From the NCBI GenBank assembly GCA_045538755.1, contig JAZQEC010000041.1:62001-126000 (forward strand): a DNA stretch of 64,000 nucleotides, given 5' to 3'. Source of the stretch: UBA1738 sp045538755. Its GTDB lineage: Bacteria > Bacillota > Clostridia > UBA1381. The translations under genes and the position numbers were made by a program. This document shows positions 8,488 to 15,661 of this stretch, in pieces. The notes below the pieces were generated by a model. The model made no database searches. It was given only the letters and a program-made list of their open reading frames with translations, and was not told the DNA's origin. The first letter of the stretch is position 1. Each line of letters begins with the position of its first letter.

Positions 8488-9285
8488 ATGTATAAGATAA
8501 TTGACGCACACTGTCATATTTATCCTGATAAAATCGCACTTAAAGCGTCGGAGGCTACCGGAAAATTCTATGATATTGAAATGAGTATGGACGGGACAGT
8601 TTCCAAGCTTTTGTCTGAGGGTGAAAAGGCGGGCGTCACACATTTTCTGGTTCAATCAGTGGCAACAACACCGCATCAAGTTTCAAGCATTAACCGATTT
8701 ATTGCCGACAGTGTTTTAAAAAGTGGCGGCAAAATGACAGGTTTTGGAACAATGCACCCTGAAAGTGAAGACAAAGAGGGCGATTTTGAAGAACTTTTGT
8801 CGCTGGGATTAAAGGGCATAAAGCTGCATCCTGATATTCAGGGCTTCAAAATTGACGATTACCGAATGCTCAAAATCTATGAACTTTGCGAAAAGCATAA
8901 AATTCCTGTTTTGATGCATTGCGGTGACTTGCGCTATGACAATTCAAACCCGAACAGAATTGTACCGATTTTAGATATATATTCAGAGCTTACATTGATT
9001 GGCGCACATTTCGGCGGATATTCAGTGTGGGAAGATGCTGTTGAAAAGCTTTCAAAGTATAAAAATTTTTATGTTGATACGTCATCATCACTTTTTGAGA
9101 TTGATGCAAAAACAGCACGAAAATATATTGATGCATATGGAGTCGACAGGGTTATGTTCGGTACGGATTATCCTATGTGGACACCTAAAGAGGAACTTGC
9201 ACGATTTATGCAGATTGAACTTTCAGATAGTGAGAGACAGAAGATTTTGTATGACAATGCAGCAAAACTATTAGGTATTATATAA
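8488..9285 (+). CDS. Amidohydrolase family 2 (metal-dependent TIM-barrel hydrolase/decarboxylase-like)
   Basis: The 265-residue protein starts with the metal motif IIDAHCHIYPD, continues with GIKLHPDIQGF and VLMHCGD, has GAHFGG near residue 172, and ends with the Asp motif MFGTDYPMWTP. These are features of the amidohydrolase-2 superfamily (ACMSD-like decarboxylases and hydrolases). Substrate cannot be told. It is the last gene of the operon, 13 bp after ilvE, before a strong bidirectional terminator. The family includes decarboxylases of aromatic acids, a possible but unproven link to the aryl/acyl acid theme. Confidence 0.8.
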   Translation: MYKIIDAHCHIYPDKIALKASEATGKFYDIEMSMDGTVSKLLSEGEKAGVTHFLVQSVATTPHQVSSINRFIADSVLKSGGKMTGFGTMHPESEDKEGDFEELLSLGLKGIKLHPDIQGFKIDDYRMLKIYELCEKHKIPVLMHCGDLRYDNSNPNRIVPILDIYSELTLIGAHFGGYSVWEDAVEKLSKYKNFYVDTSSSLFEIDAKTARKYIDAYGVDRVMFGTDYPMWTPKEELARFMQIELSDSERQKILYDNAAKLLGII

Positions 9286-9289
9286 ATTT

Positions 9290-9319
9290 AAAAGGAGAGT
9301 GAAATTCACTCTCCTTTTT
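9290..9319. terminator. Bidirectional terminator between amidohydrolase and spoVT
   Basis: A near-perfect palindrome, AAAAGGAGAGTGAA against TTCACTCTCCTTTT, with A and T runs on either side. It serves both converging units. Confidence 0.92.
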
Positions 9320-9320
9320 G

Positions 9321-9857
9321 TCAGCCTTCCATATGCTTTCCTAAAAAATTTGCGGCAGCTTCTGCAAGCTTAACTTCTGTATCAGTAGGGTCCGAATCTT
9401 TCATAATAAAGATTACCGAGCCGATTGTATCGCCTTCGGAGACGATAGGTACAACAACGCCTGCGTTGTATTCTTCGTTACCTTCAGCAACTGTTAGCCC
9501 TGAATCGAAACCTTGTGACTTAAAAGATTCCTTTTCGCACATAAGGTTTTCTATGTCCGAACTGACACGTTTTTCTAAAAGCTCCTTTTTAGAAATTCCT
9601 GAAACGGCTATAATATTATCACGGTCGGTAATAAGTGTAGGGATTCCCACAGTTTTGTTAAGTGATTCTGCATAGGTGATTGCAAAATCGCCAAGTTCAC
9701 CGATAGGGGAGTATTTTTTAAATATTACTTCGCCGTCCTTTTCGGTAAATATTTCCAAAGGATCTCCTTCACGAATTCGCATAGTTCTTCTTATTTCCTT
9801 GGGAATAACTACTCTTCCCAAATCATCTATTCTTCGTACAATTCCTGTTGCTTTCAT
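9321..9857 (-). CDS. spoVT: Stage V sporulation transcription factor SpoVT
   Basis: The 178-residue protein begins MKATGIVRRIDDLGRVVIP, as in Bacillus SpoVT, which fixes the start at 9857 although in-frame ATGs exist at 9869 and just upstream. Residues 1-50 are the AbrB-type swapped-hairpin DNA-binding domain. The remainder is a GAF-like domain. In Bacillus it is made in the forespore under sigma-G and tunes sigma-G-dependent spore genes. I did not find a clear sigma-G promoter. The ribosome site AGAAAGG abuts a complex leader with two mutually exclusive stems. This gene is good evidence that the organism sporulates. Confidence 0.95.
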   Translation of the reverse strand: MKATGIVRRIDDLGRVVIPKEIRRTMRIREGDPLEIFTEKDGEVIFKKYSPIGELGDFAITYAESLNKTVGIPTLITDRDNIIAVSGISKKELLEKRVSSDIENLMCEKESFKSQGFDSGLTVAEGNEEYNAGVVVPIVSEGDTIGSVIFIMKDSDPTDTEVKLAEAAANFLGKHMEG

Positions 9858-9878
9858 AATAAATTCCATTGCCTTTCT

Positions 9879-9930
9879 GCTCACGGAGTTTTCGAAAAAA
9901 TTTCCGCCTTATCCGTGAGCCGATAAGGCG
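9879..9930 (-). promoter_or_regulatory. spoVT leader: overlapping stems, possible H-type pseudoknot
   Basis: On the minus strand CGCCTTATC (9930-9922) pairs perfectly with GATAAGGCG (9913-9905). Its loop GGCTCACG is also complementary to CCGTGAGC further downstream (GCTCACGGA at 9912-9920 as read on minus, with TCCGTGAGC at 9879-9887, 9 bp perfect). The second pairing uses the loop and part of the first stem's 3' arm and ends next to the spoVT ribosome site. A T-rich stretch lies between. This could be a pseudoknot or a switch. Confidence 0.55.
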
Positions 9931-10113
9931 TTAGTAGTAATGTCTGAAGCGTATGCATCAGTTAAATAATTTGTCTAAAAATTTGTTATGTAGTCATATT
10001 ATTTGTTATCAGATGAAAATTATTCTACTTTTTTAGCAATTTTCTGAAGAAAAATTGTAATAATCTCCCGTAAATTAAAAAGCAAATCTTTATGAATTAA
10101 ACAGGCTGTTTTA

Positions 10114-10141
10114 ACAAAATTTCTTAATTTTTCATACTATA
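10114..10141 (+). promoter_or_regulatory. Candidate sigma-K-like promoter of the 80-residue protein
   Basis: AC, 17 bp, CATACTATA fits the mother-cell sigma-K pattern (AC, 16-17 bp, CATANNNTA). No sigma-A promoter is evident. The match is short in AT-rich DNA and could be chance. From 9931 to 10113 I see nothing else. Confidence 0.3.
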
Positions 10142-10189
10142 AAATATATAAAAAAGCGATAAAATAAAATTGCTGAAAGGGAGGATAGT

Positions 10190-10432
10190 ATGAAAAAATC
10201 AGAGAAAAAAATTGAGAAAAAAATTGAAGGCTTCAAGCTGGATATAATTGACAAATACAATAATGTTGCGTCAAGTACAGAATGTACAGGACTCATACAA
10301 ATACCGCCTACAAGCGAAGAAGAATCAGAATTTTATGGAGAAATATATACAATTCCAGAACAAGTAAATGATTTTTCGAATGTAAAAAAAGCAAAGGGAC
10401 GGCATATAAAGTCTTCACCTGATGCGAAATGA
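10190..10432 (+). CDS. Small conserved-looking hypothetical protein (80 residues)
   Basis: I do not recognise this protein with certainty. It has a strong ribosome site (GAAAGGGAGG, nine bases from ATG), a Lys/Glu-rich N-terminus (MKKSEKKIEKKIEG), a central segment with a single Cys followed by TGLIQIPPTSEEESEFYGEI, and a basic C-terminus. There is no signal peptide or membrane segment. Pro- and Glu/Tyr-rich small proteins of this kind occur in Clostridia without assigned function. It is monocistronic between spoVT (divergent) and mscL (convergent), with its own terminator. A sporulation role is only suggested by the neighbour and the possible sigma-K promoter. Confidence 0.7.
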   Translation: MKKSEKKIEKKIEGFKLDIIDKYNNVASSTECTGLIQIPPTSEEESEFYGEIYTIPEQVNDFSNVKKAKGRHIKSSPDAK

Positions 10433-10470
10433 AATAATGCCGAGTTACCGGCAAAATCTATTTACTATTA

Positions 10471-10508
10471 AAAAAAGGCTGTTGCATATCATAGTACAAC
10501 AGCCTTTT
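10471..10508. terminator. Bidirectional terminator
   Basis: AAAAGGCTGTTG pairs with CAACAGCCTTTT across a 12-base loop. It lies between the convergent 80-residue gene and mscL. Confidence 0.9.
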
Positions 10509-10513
10509 GACTT

Positions 10514-10921
10514 TTAGTTTTCTTTGTTTTTAAGTAAATCTCTTATTTCGGTAAGAAGCGTGGCTTCGTCGGAAAGCTTTGGTTCTTCCGGCTGCGGTTC
10601 AGAGTCTTCTTCTGTTTTTGAAAATCTGTCTTTTAGATTGTTCATAACTTTTACCATACAGAATACAGAGAAGGCAATTAGTAAAAAGTCAATTACAGCC
10701 TGAAGGAACTGACCGTAAGGTATAACAAGTGTTTCAGATACAGTGACTGCAAGATCTGCAACATTTACCTTTCCAGTGATAACGCTAATTACAGGTGTAA
10801 TAATGTTTGTAACAAGTGAATTAACAATTTTTGTAAAAGCAGTACCCATTACAACACCGACAGCCATATCAATTACGTTGCCGCGTGCAATAAACTTTTT
10901 AAATTCATCAAAAAATTTCAT
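10514..10921 (-). CDS. mscL: Large-conductance mechanosensitive channel MscL
   Basis: The 135-residue inner-membrane protein opens a wide pore under hypo-osmotic membrane tension. The N-terminal amphipathic helix is followed by the TM1 signature NVIDMAVGVVMGTAFTKIV, a periplasmic-type loop, TM2 (QAVIDFLLIAFSVFCMV) and a charged C-terminal helix ending in TEIRDLL. Length is normal. It starts 37 bp after glyS and may be co-transcribed with it. Confidence 0.96.
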   Translation of the reverse strand: MKFFDEFKKFIARGNVIDMAVGVVMGTAFTKIVNSLVTNIITPVISVITGKVNVADLAVTVSETLVIPYGQFLQAVIDFLLIAFSVFCMVKVMNNLKDRFSKTEEDSEPQPEEPKLSDEATLLTEIRDLLKNKEN

Positions 10922-10958
10922 TTGTACAATCTCCTTTTCTTAATTAGAACTTCTTAAG

Positions 10959-12359
10959 TTAGAATGAAAGCTTTTCGTTTAAGAATGCTTCTAAATCACA
11001 AATTTTAATTCTCTGCTGTTCCATAGTATCTCTGTCACGAACGGTAACCGACTGATCTTCTTCTGAATCAAAGTCATAAGTGATACAGAACGGAGTACCG
11101 ATTTCGTCCTGTCTGCGGTAACGCTTACCGATTGAGCCGGCGTCGTCATATTCCATATTAAACTTCTTTGAAAGATCTTCAAATACTTTTTCGGCGCCTT
11201 CGTTGAGTTTTTTAGAAAGTGGAAGTACAGCAGCCTTCACAGGAGCTAAAGCAGGGTGGAAGTGGAGTACAACTCGAGAATCTCCGTCACCTAAATCTTC
11301 TTCGTCATAAGCTTCAACCAAGAATGCAAGTGTAACACGGTCAGCACCGAGTGATGGCTCTACACAGTAAGGAACATATCTTTCGCCTGTAATCTGGTCA
11401 ATGTATTCCATACTTTCGCCTGAATGATTTTGATGCTGAAGCAAATCATAGTCAGTTCTGTCTGCAATACCCCAAAGCTCACCCCAACCGAAAGGGAAAA
11501 CGAATTCGATATCTGAAGTTCCTTTTGAATAGAAAGCAAGTTCTTCAGGTGAATGATCACGGAAACGAAGGTTTTCTTCTCTGATACCGAGAGTTTTGAG
11601 CCAGTTCATACAGAAATCTTTCCAGTAGTAGAACCATTCCATATCCTCGCCAGGTTTGCAGAAAAATTCAAGCTCCATCTGTTCAAATTCACGTGTTCTG
11701 AATGTGAAGTTACCAGGTGTAATTTCGTTACGGAATGATTTACCTATCTGACCTATACCAAAAGGCATTTTCTTTCTTGAAGTACGCTGAACATTTTTAA
11801 AGTTTACAAATATACCCTGTGCAGTTTCAGGACGAAGGTAAACTGTTGCAGAAGAGTCTTCAGTAACGCCCTGGAATGTCTTGAACATCAGGTTGAATTG
11901 TCTTATATCAGTAAAGTTTTGCTTACCGCATTCAGGACATACAATACCGTGCTCGGTTATGTATTCAACCATCTTTTCGTTGCTCCAGCCGTCAACGGTA
12001 ACGTCTTCGCCTTGTTTATGAGCATAGTCCTCGATAAGCTTGTCAGCTCTGTGACGGGCGTGGCATTCCTTACAGTCCATCAAAGGATCAGAAAATCCGC
12101 CTAAGTGACCTGATGCTACCCAGGTTTCAGGATTCATAAGGATTGCACAGTCAACACCGACATTGTATTTAGATTCGGAAATAAACTTTTTCCACCAAGC
12201 CTTTTTGATATTGTTTTTAAATTCAACACCTAAAGGGCCGTAGTCCCAAGTGTTGGCAAGACCGCCGTAAATTTCGCTACCTGCATAAATAAAGCCTCTG
12301 CCTTTACACAGGGCAACGATTTTTTCCATTGTCTTTTCTGAATTTTTCACGTCAAACAC
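10959..12359 (-). CDS. glyS: Glycyl-tRNA synthetase, single-chain class II
   Basis: The 466-residue dimeric (alpha2) GlyRS charges tRNA-Gly with glycine. The start region has GRGFIYAGSEIYGGLANTWDYGPLG. A zinc-binding insertion (CKECH, then CPECGKQNF) follows, then the class II motif 2 FRNEITPGNFTFRTREFEQ, and motif 3 in the PSLGADRV region. The C-terminal anticodon-binding domain is complete. The start is a GTG at 12359 with a weak ribosome site; an ATG at residue 11 is an alternative. Unlike many Firmicutes aminoacyl-tRNA synthetase genes it has only a short leader, with no T-box. Confidence 0.95.
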   Translation of the reverse strand: MFDVKNSEKTMEKIVALCKGRGFIYAGSEIYGGLANTWDYGPLGVEFKNNIKKAWWKKFISESKYNVGVDCAILMNPETWVASGHLGGFSDPLMDCKECHARHRADKLIEDYAHKQGEDVTVDGWSNEKMVEYITEHGIVCPECGKQNFTDIRQFNLMFKTFQGVTEDSSATVYLRPETAQGIFVNFKNVQRTSRKKMPFGIGQIGKSFRNEITPGNFTFRTREFEQMELEFFCKPGEDMEWFYYWKDFCMNWLKTLGIREENLRFRDHSPEELAFYSKGTSDIEFVFPFGWGELWGIADRTDYDLLQHQNHSGESMEYIDQITGERYVPYCVEPSLGADRVTLAFLVEAYDEEDLGDGDSRVVLHFHPALAPVKAAVLPLSKKLNEGAEKVFEDLSKKFNMEYDDAGSIGKRYRRQDEIGTPFCITYDFDSEEDQSVTVRDRDTMEQQRIKICDLEAFLNEKLSF

Positions 12360-12393
12360 CCATTTCTAAAATTTTTTTAAACATATATTATAT

Positions 12394-12422
12394 AGTTTAC
12401 TTAAAAATGCCGATTTTGTCAA
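12394..12422 (-). promoter_or_regulatory. Sigma-A promoter of glyS
   Basis: TTGACA, 17 bp, TAAACT on the minus strand. The leader to the GTG is only about 27 bases. Confidence 0.65.
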
Positions 12423-12496
12423 TAGAGAAGATGATTTTTTTGGCAATAGAAGTCAAAAAAATGTTTTTTTTAAATGCATTATGTAAACTTATTGTA

Positions 12497-12590
12497 TGTG
12501 GATAAAAGTATTCACATCAAGGCGAATATATGTGGATAACTCGTATGCAAAGCGAATTTTAGGCAAAAAATGATGGATAACTGCGGGGAT
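12497..12590 (+). other. DnaA-box cluster between glyS and birA
   Basis: Two perfect consensus DnaA boxes, TGTGGATAA, lie at 12497-12505 and 12531-12539 in the same orientation, 34 bp apart. Two weaker matches (two mismatches each) are GATGGATAA at 12572-12580 and CGGGGATAA at 12583-12591. They sit in AT-rich non-coding DNA. No dnaA or dnaN is in the window, so this is more likely a DnaA-titration or regulatory cluster than the chromosome origin. Confidence 0.55.
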
Positions 12591-12653
12591 AAAGTGGATT
12601 GTAACCTAGGCGTAACTTGTTTGTAATATGATTTATCGTAAACCCGACACAAT

Positions 12654-12682
12654 TTGACAATATTTTGATAAGGCATTATAAT
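12654..12682 (+). promoter_or_regulatory. Consensus sigma-A promoter of birA
   Basis: TTGACA, 17 bp, TATAAT. The predicted start near 12689 is too close to the ATG at 12697, supporting the ATG at 12712. No clear biotin operator palindrome was seen. Confidence 0.85.
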
Positions 12683-12711
12683 GTAAATATAAACAAATGC
12701 GGTGGTGTGTA

Positions 12712-13650
12712 ATGAAGTACAAAGTTTTAGATTTACTCCAGAGAAGTAATGAATGCGTTTCGGGAGAAAGTTTATCAAAAATACTTGGAATATCAAGAAA
12801 TGCAGTCTGGAAAAATATTAATAGCTTAAAAAAAGAAGGATATGAGATACATTCCGTATCAGGAAAAGGATATATTTTGACTTTTTCACCTGATAGAATA
12901 AATCCTGAGCGTCTTAAAAGTCACGTACCGGGAAGGATATATTACTATAACTCAACCGAATCTACTAATACTGAAGCGAAGCTTATGGAAAATGTACCTG
13001 ATAAAAGTCTGTTTATTGCAGAAACCCAAACCGCCGGAAGAGGCAGGCTGGGAAGGAAATGGTCATCTCCGTTTGGTGCTGGACTTTTAATGAGTCTTTA
13101 TCTTGAGCCGGAAATTTGCGCATATAATGTGTCACAGCTTACCTTAATTGCAGGACTTGCTGTTTGCAGGGTTATTAAGGGTTCAAAAATAAAATGGCCT
13201 AACGATGTGCTTTTAGGCGATAAAAAGGTCTGTGGCGTGCTTACCGAAATGACGGCTGAAACCGACAGAGTAAATAAAGTTGTTATAGGAATAGGAATAA
13301 ATGTCAACAATGAGGTTTTTGGTATTGACCTTATTGAAAAGGCAACATCTCTTTATCGTGAAACTGAGAAAAAGCATAGTCGCGAAAAGATTGCAGCAGA
13401 CATTTTAGACGAGTTTTTTGCAATTTATGAAAGATTTTTAGAAGACGGATTTGCGCCAATGAAACAAGAATATGTTAAAAATTGTATCACATTAAATCGT
13501 GAAGTTGTGATAATAAAAAAAGGTGAAAAACAGCTTGCACGTGCCGTAGGTATTACTGACAGCGGTGAGCTTTTAGTGGAAATTAACGGAAAAGAGGAAA
13601 TTGTTAATTCGGGGGAAGTATCGGTTCGTGGACTTTTGGGATATAATTAG
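12712..13650 (+). CDS. birA: Bifunctional biotin-protein ligase / biotin operon repressor
   Basis: The 312-residue protein has an N-terminal helix-turn-helix domain (LSKILGISRNAVWKNINSL, about 22-42), the ligase domain with the biotinyl-AMP loop motif QTAGRGRLGRKW (about 105), KWPNDVLL and VGIGINVN-type motifs, and a C-terminal SH3-like domain. It attaches biotin to carboxylase subunits and represses biotin genes. The ATG at 12712 is preferred over one five codons earlier because the latter lies within about eight bases of the predicted transcript start. It is monocistronic. Confidence 0.95.
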   Translation: MKYKVLDLLQRSNECVSGESLSKILGISRNAVWKNINSLKKEGYEIHSVSGKGYILTFSPDRINPERLKSHVPGRIYYYNSTESTNTEAKLMENVPDKSLFIAETQTAGRGRLGRKWSSPFGAGLLMSLYLEPEICAYNVSQLTLIAGLAVCRVIKGSKIKWPNDVLLGDKKVCGVLTEMTAETDRVNKVVIGIGINVNNEVFGIDLIEKATSLYRETEKKHSREKIAADILDEFFAIYERFLEDGFAPMKQEYVKNCITLNREVVIIKKGEKQLARAVGITDSGELLVEINGKEEIVNSGEVSVRGLLGYN

Positions 13651-13660
13651 TCGAAATTAC

Positions 13661-13689
13661 TTGAAAAAGAACGAGAAATTTGGTATAAT
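13661..13689 (+). promoter_or_regulatory. Sigma-A promoter of the heparinase-like gene
   Basis: TTGAAA, 17 bp, TATAAT, 31 bp before the TTG start. Confidence 0.8.
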
Positions 13690-13719
13690 GTTTTTTATTG
13701 TTATACAGGGGGTGTTAAG

Positions 13720-15282
13720 TTGCTGTTTACAGAGTATGAACTCTGGCCGCAAAGTGAACTTGATTTGTTCACTTTAAAAGATGTTCCTGAAATTTTGTAT
13801 AAAGAGGCGGTCGATGAGGGAAAAAAGTATTTGAATAATGACTGGGGAATACTTACGGCATCAATGTACACCGATGTGCAGAATGATGTTTTTGAAGATT
13901 TATATAAAAAGCGAAGAGTTGCACTTTCCGCACTTTGCCTTGCTGAATATATGGAAAAGAGCGGAAGATTTATGCGTGATATAATTGATGGAATATGGTG
14001 TATATGCGAGGAAAGTACGTGGATTTTGCCGGACAGTACAGGAAATTTGCGAGATGTTGAAGCACCGAGGTTTGATATAAATTCAACACGTACAGCATCG
14101 CTGTTAGTACTTGCTGTGCATCTTTTCAAAAAAGAGTTGCCGCTTGGCGTTAAAAAAAGAATGATATACGAAGTAAGAAGACGAGTTTTGAAGCCGTTTT
14201 CTGATGCAAAACAGCTTACGCCTGAAAATGTGGCACATACTTTGGTTACGTGTATGTTTGCAGAGCCTGATGAGGAAAAACGCAGAAATGTTGTTGATAA
14301 AACACTTGCTGTAATGGATATTTTTCTTGGTGAATATACCAAAGACGGAATAAAAGCGAAGTCAGAGCAGAGCCTTTATTGCTGGTCTGCGTATATATTT
14401 GACATACTTGAAATTTTATATAATGTGACCGACCAAAAATTCAGTGTATATAGTGATGAAAAAGTCAAGTTTGTTGCAGACAGTATTTATAAATCGCATA
14501 TTGGAAGCGACGGATTTTCCGAGAGCGTGACCGAATCAGATGGTGTGAGAGCATATCTTTTCGGTAAACGTATGGACTATAAAAAGCTGATGGATTTCGG
14601 AGCAAGTGAGTTTTTGAAAACTGAAGATAAAACACTTACCGATAGTACAAATCTTTTTCATAAGCTTTATTCAATTAAATTCGCTTCAGAAGTTATAAAG
14701 TACGGCGATAATTTTGATGAGCAGGAATGCGGCTATATCGAAAATATGGATTTATTTGTTAAAAAGACTAAAGATTTTTCGGTGGCAATAAAGGGCGGAA
14801 GCTCTGCTGCAGGTAATTTTATGGCATATCTTGAAAATGAGCCGTATGTAGTGGATTTGGAAAAATCGCACAATCTTCCTGTAATAAATGGGTTTACGCA
14901 ATTTTCAAATACAAAAAATGCTGTAATAGATAAGATGGAAAACGGTCTTACGGTTGACCTTACGAGGACTTATCCTAAAGATGCCGGAATTATAAGCTGG
15001 ATAAGGCGTGTTGAAGCGGAAGAGAAATATGTAATTATAACTGATGACTATAAGCTTATGAAAAACGATGACCTACGTATAATAATGCTTATGAAAAACA
15101 AACCCATATTGTCTGGCGACAGAATTTTGATTGGAGAAGGGTCGATTGTCTGGGACGGAAATCTGGCACTTCGTGTTGAACTTGTAAAATCAAAAAGCTA
15201 CGATTACGTATATAGACTTATATTCCATATTAAAGACACTGAACCTTCGGGTAGAGTAAGAATTGCACTTAAAAAAGGATAA
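13720..15282 (+). CDS. Heparinase II/III-like protein, probably catalytically degenerate
   Basis: The 520-residue protein starts with TTG after AGGGGGTG. Residues 45-290 resemble the alpha/alpha-toroid of heparinase II/III-like lyases (WGILTASMY, KRRVALSALCLAEYMEKSGRF, ICEESTWILP, then a DINSTRTASLLVLA helix). The C-terminal beta-sandwich keeps AIKGGSSAAGNFMAYL and SHNLPVINGFTQF, but the family's NHND-type histidine motif between KGG and GNF is absent and the segment after YVVD is shortened. There is no signal peptide, so it is probably cytoplasmic. It could be a binding or regulatory protein. Family membership is recognised from pattern memory, not a search. Confidence 0.68.
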   Translation: MLFTEYELWPQSELDLFTLKDVPEILYKEAVDEGKKYLNNDWGILTASMYTDVQNDVFEDLYKKRRVALSALCLAEYMEKSGRFMRDIIDGIWCICEESTWILPDSTGNLRDVEAPRFDINSTRTASLLVLAVHLFKKELPLGVKKRMIYEVRRRVLKPFSDAKQLTPENVAHTLVTCMFAEPDEEKRRNVVDKTLAVMDIFLGEYTKDGIKAKSEQSLYCWSAYIFDILEILYNVTDQKFSVYSDEKVKFVADSIYKSHIGSDGFSESVTESDGVRAYLFGKRMDYKKLMDFGASEFLKTEDKTLTDSTNLFHKLYSIKFASEVIKYGDNFDEQECGYIENMDLFVKKTKDFSVAIKGGSSAAGNFMAYLENEPYVVDLEKSHNLPVINGFTQFSNTKNAVIDKMENGLTVDLTRTYPKDAGIISWIRRVEAEEKYVIITDDYKLMKNDDLRIIMLMKNKPILSGDRILIGEGSIVWDGNLALRVELVKSKSYDYVYRLIFHIKDTEPSGRVRIALKKG

Positions 15283-15304
15283 AAGTAACTGATTTAAAAA
15301 AATG

Positions 15305-15345
15305 ATATGCACCACGAAAGCAGACACTTTTGTGGTGCATATTTA
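15305..15345 (+). terminator. Probable terminator after heparinase-like gene
   Basis: ATATGCACCAC pairs perfectly with GTGGTGCATAT across 16 bases, followed by a T-rich but interrupted tail. From 15346 to 15535 I see only AT-rich DNA without features. Confidence 0.6.
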
Positions 15346-15535
15346 TATATCACCGTTTGAAAAGAATAACTATATTTTTTAAATCATATCGCCAAAAATC
15401 TATCTTTAAATAAAAAACAGAAATGTAAAGCTATTATTTTACGCATATTTATTAATTTATACTCAAGCTGATAAATACTAAATTGTTAATGAAATATTTA
15501 CCACTTAAATTATTGCTAAAAAATCAATGTATAAA

Positions 15536-15564
15536 TTGACTATTTGAATTTAATGTGCTATAAT
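15536..15564 (+). promoter_or_regulatory. Sigma-A promoter of DUF3048 lipoprotein
   Basis: TTGACT, 17 bp, TATAAT, with a leader of about 90 bases. Confidence 0.82.
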
Positions 15565-15661
15565 TAAAATATAGTTATTTCCTAATTTTTAGGAGTACTG
15601 ATGATATTGTTGAATAAAGCAAATATACGCAGAAATTTCAAGTACATAAAAGGAGAAGAAT

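Noticed and set aside
9905..10020. Sigma-G promoter for spoVT
   Set aside because: No CATWHTA with a suitably spaced GHATR was found on the minus strand; the nearest match (CATTACTA) does not fit.
12360..12430. T-box upstream of glyS
   Set aside because: The leader is only about 27 bases after the promoter, and no T-box sequence is present.
12360..12711. Chromosomal replication origin
   Set aside because: No dnaA, dnaN or rpmH nearby, only two perfect boxes, and no change of gene orientation typical of an origin.
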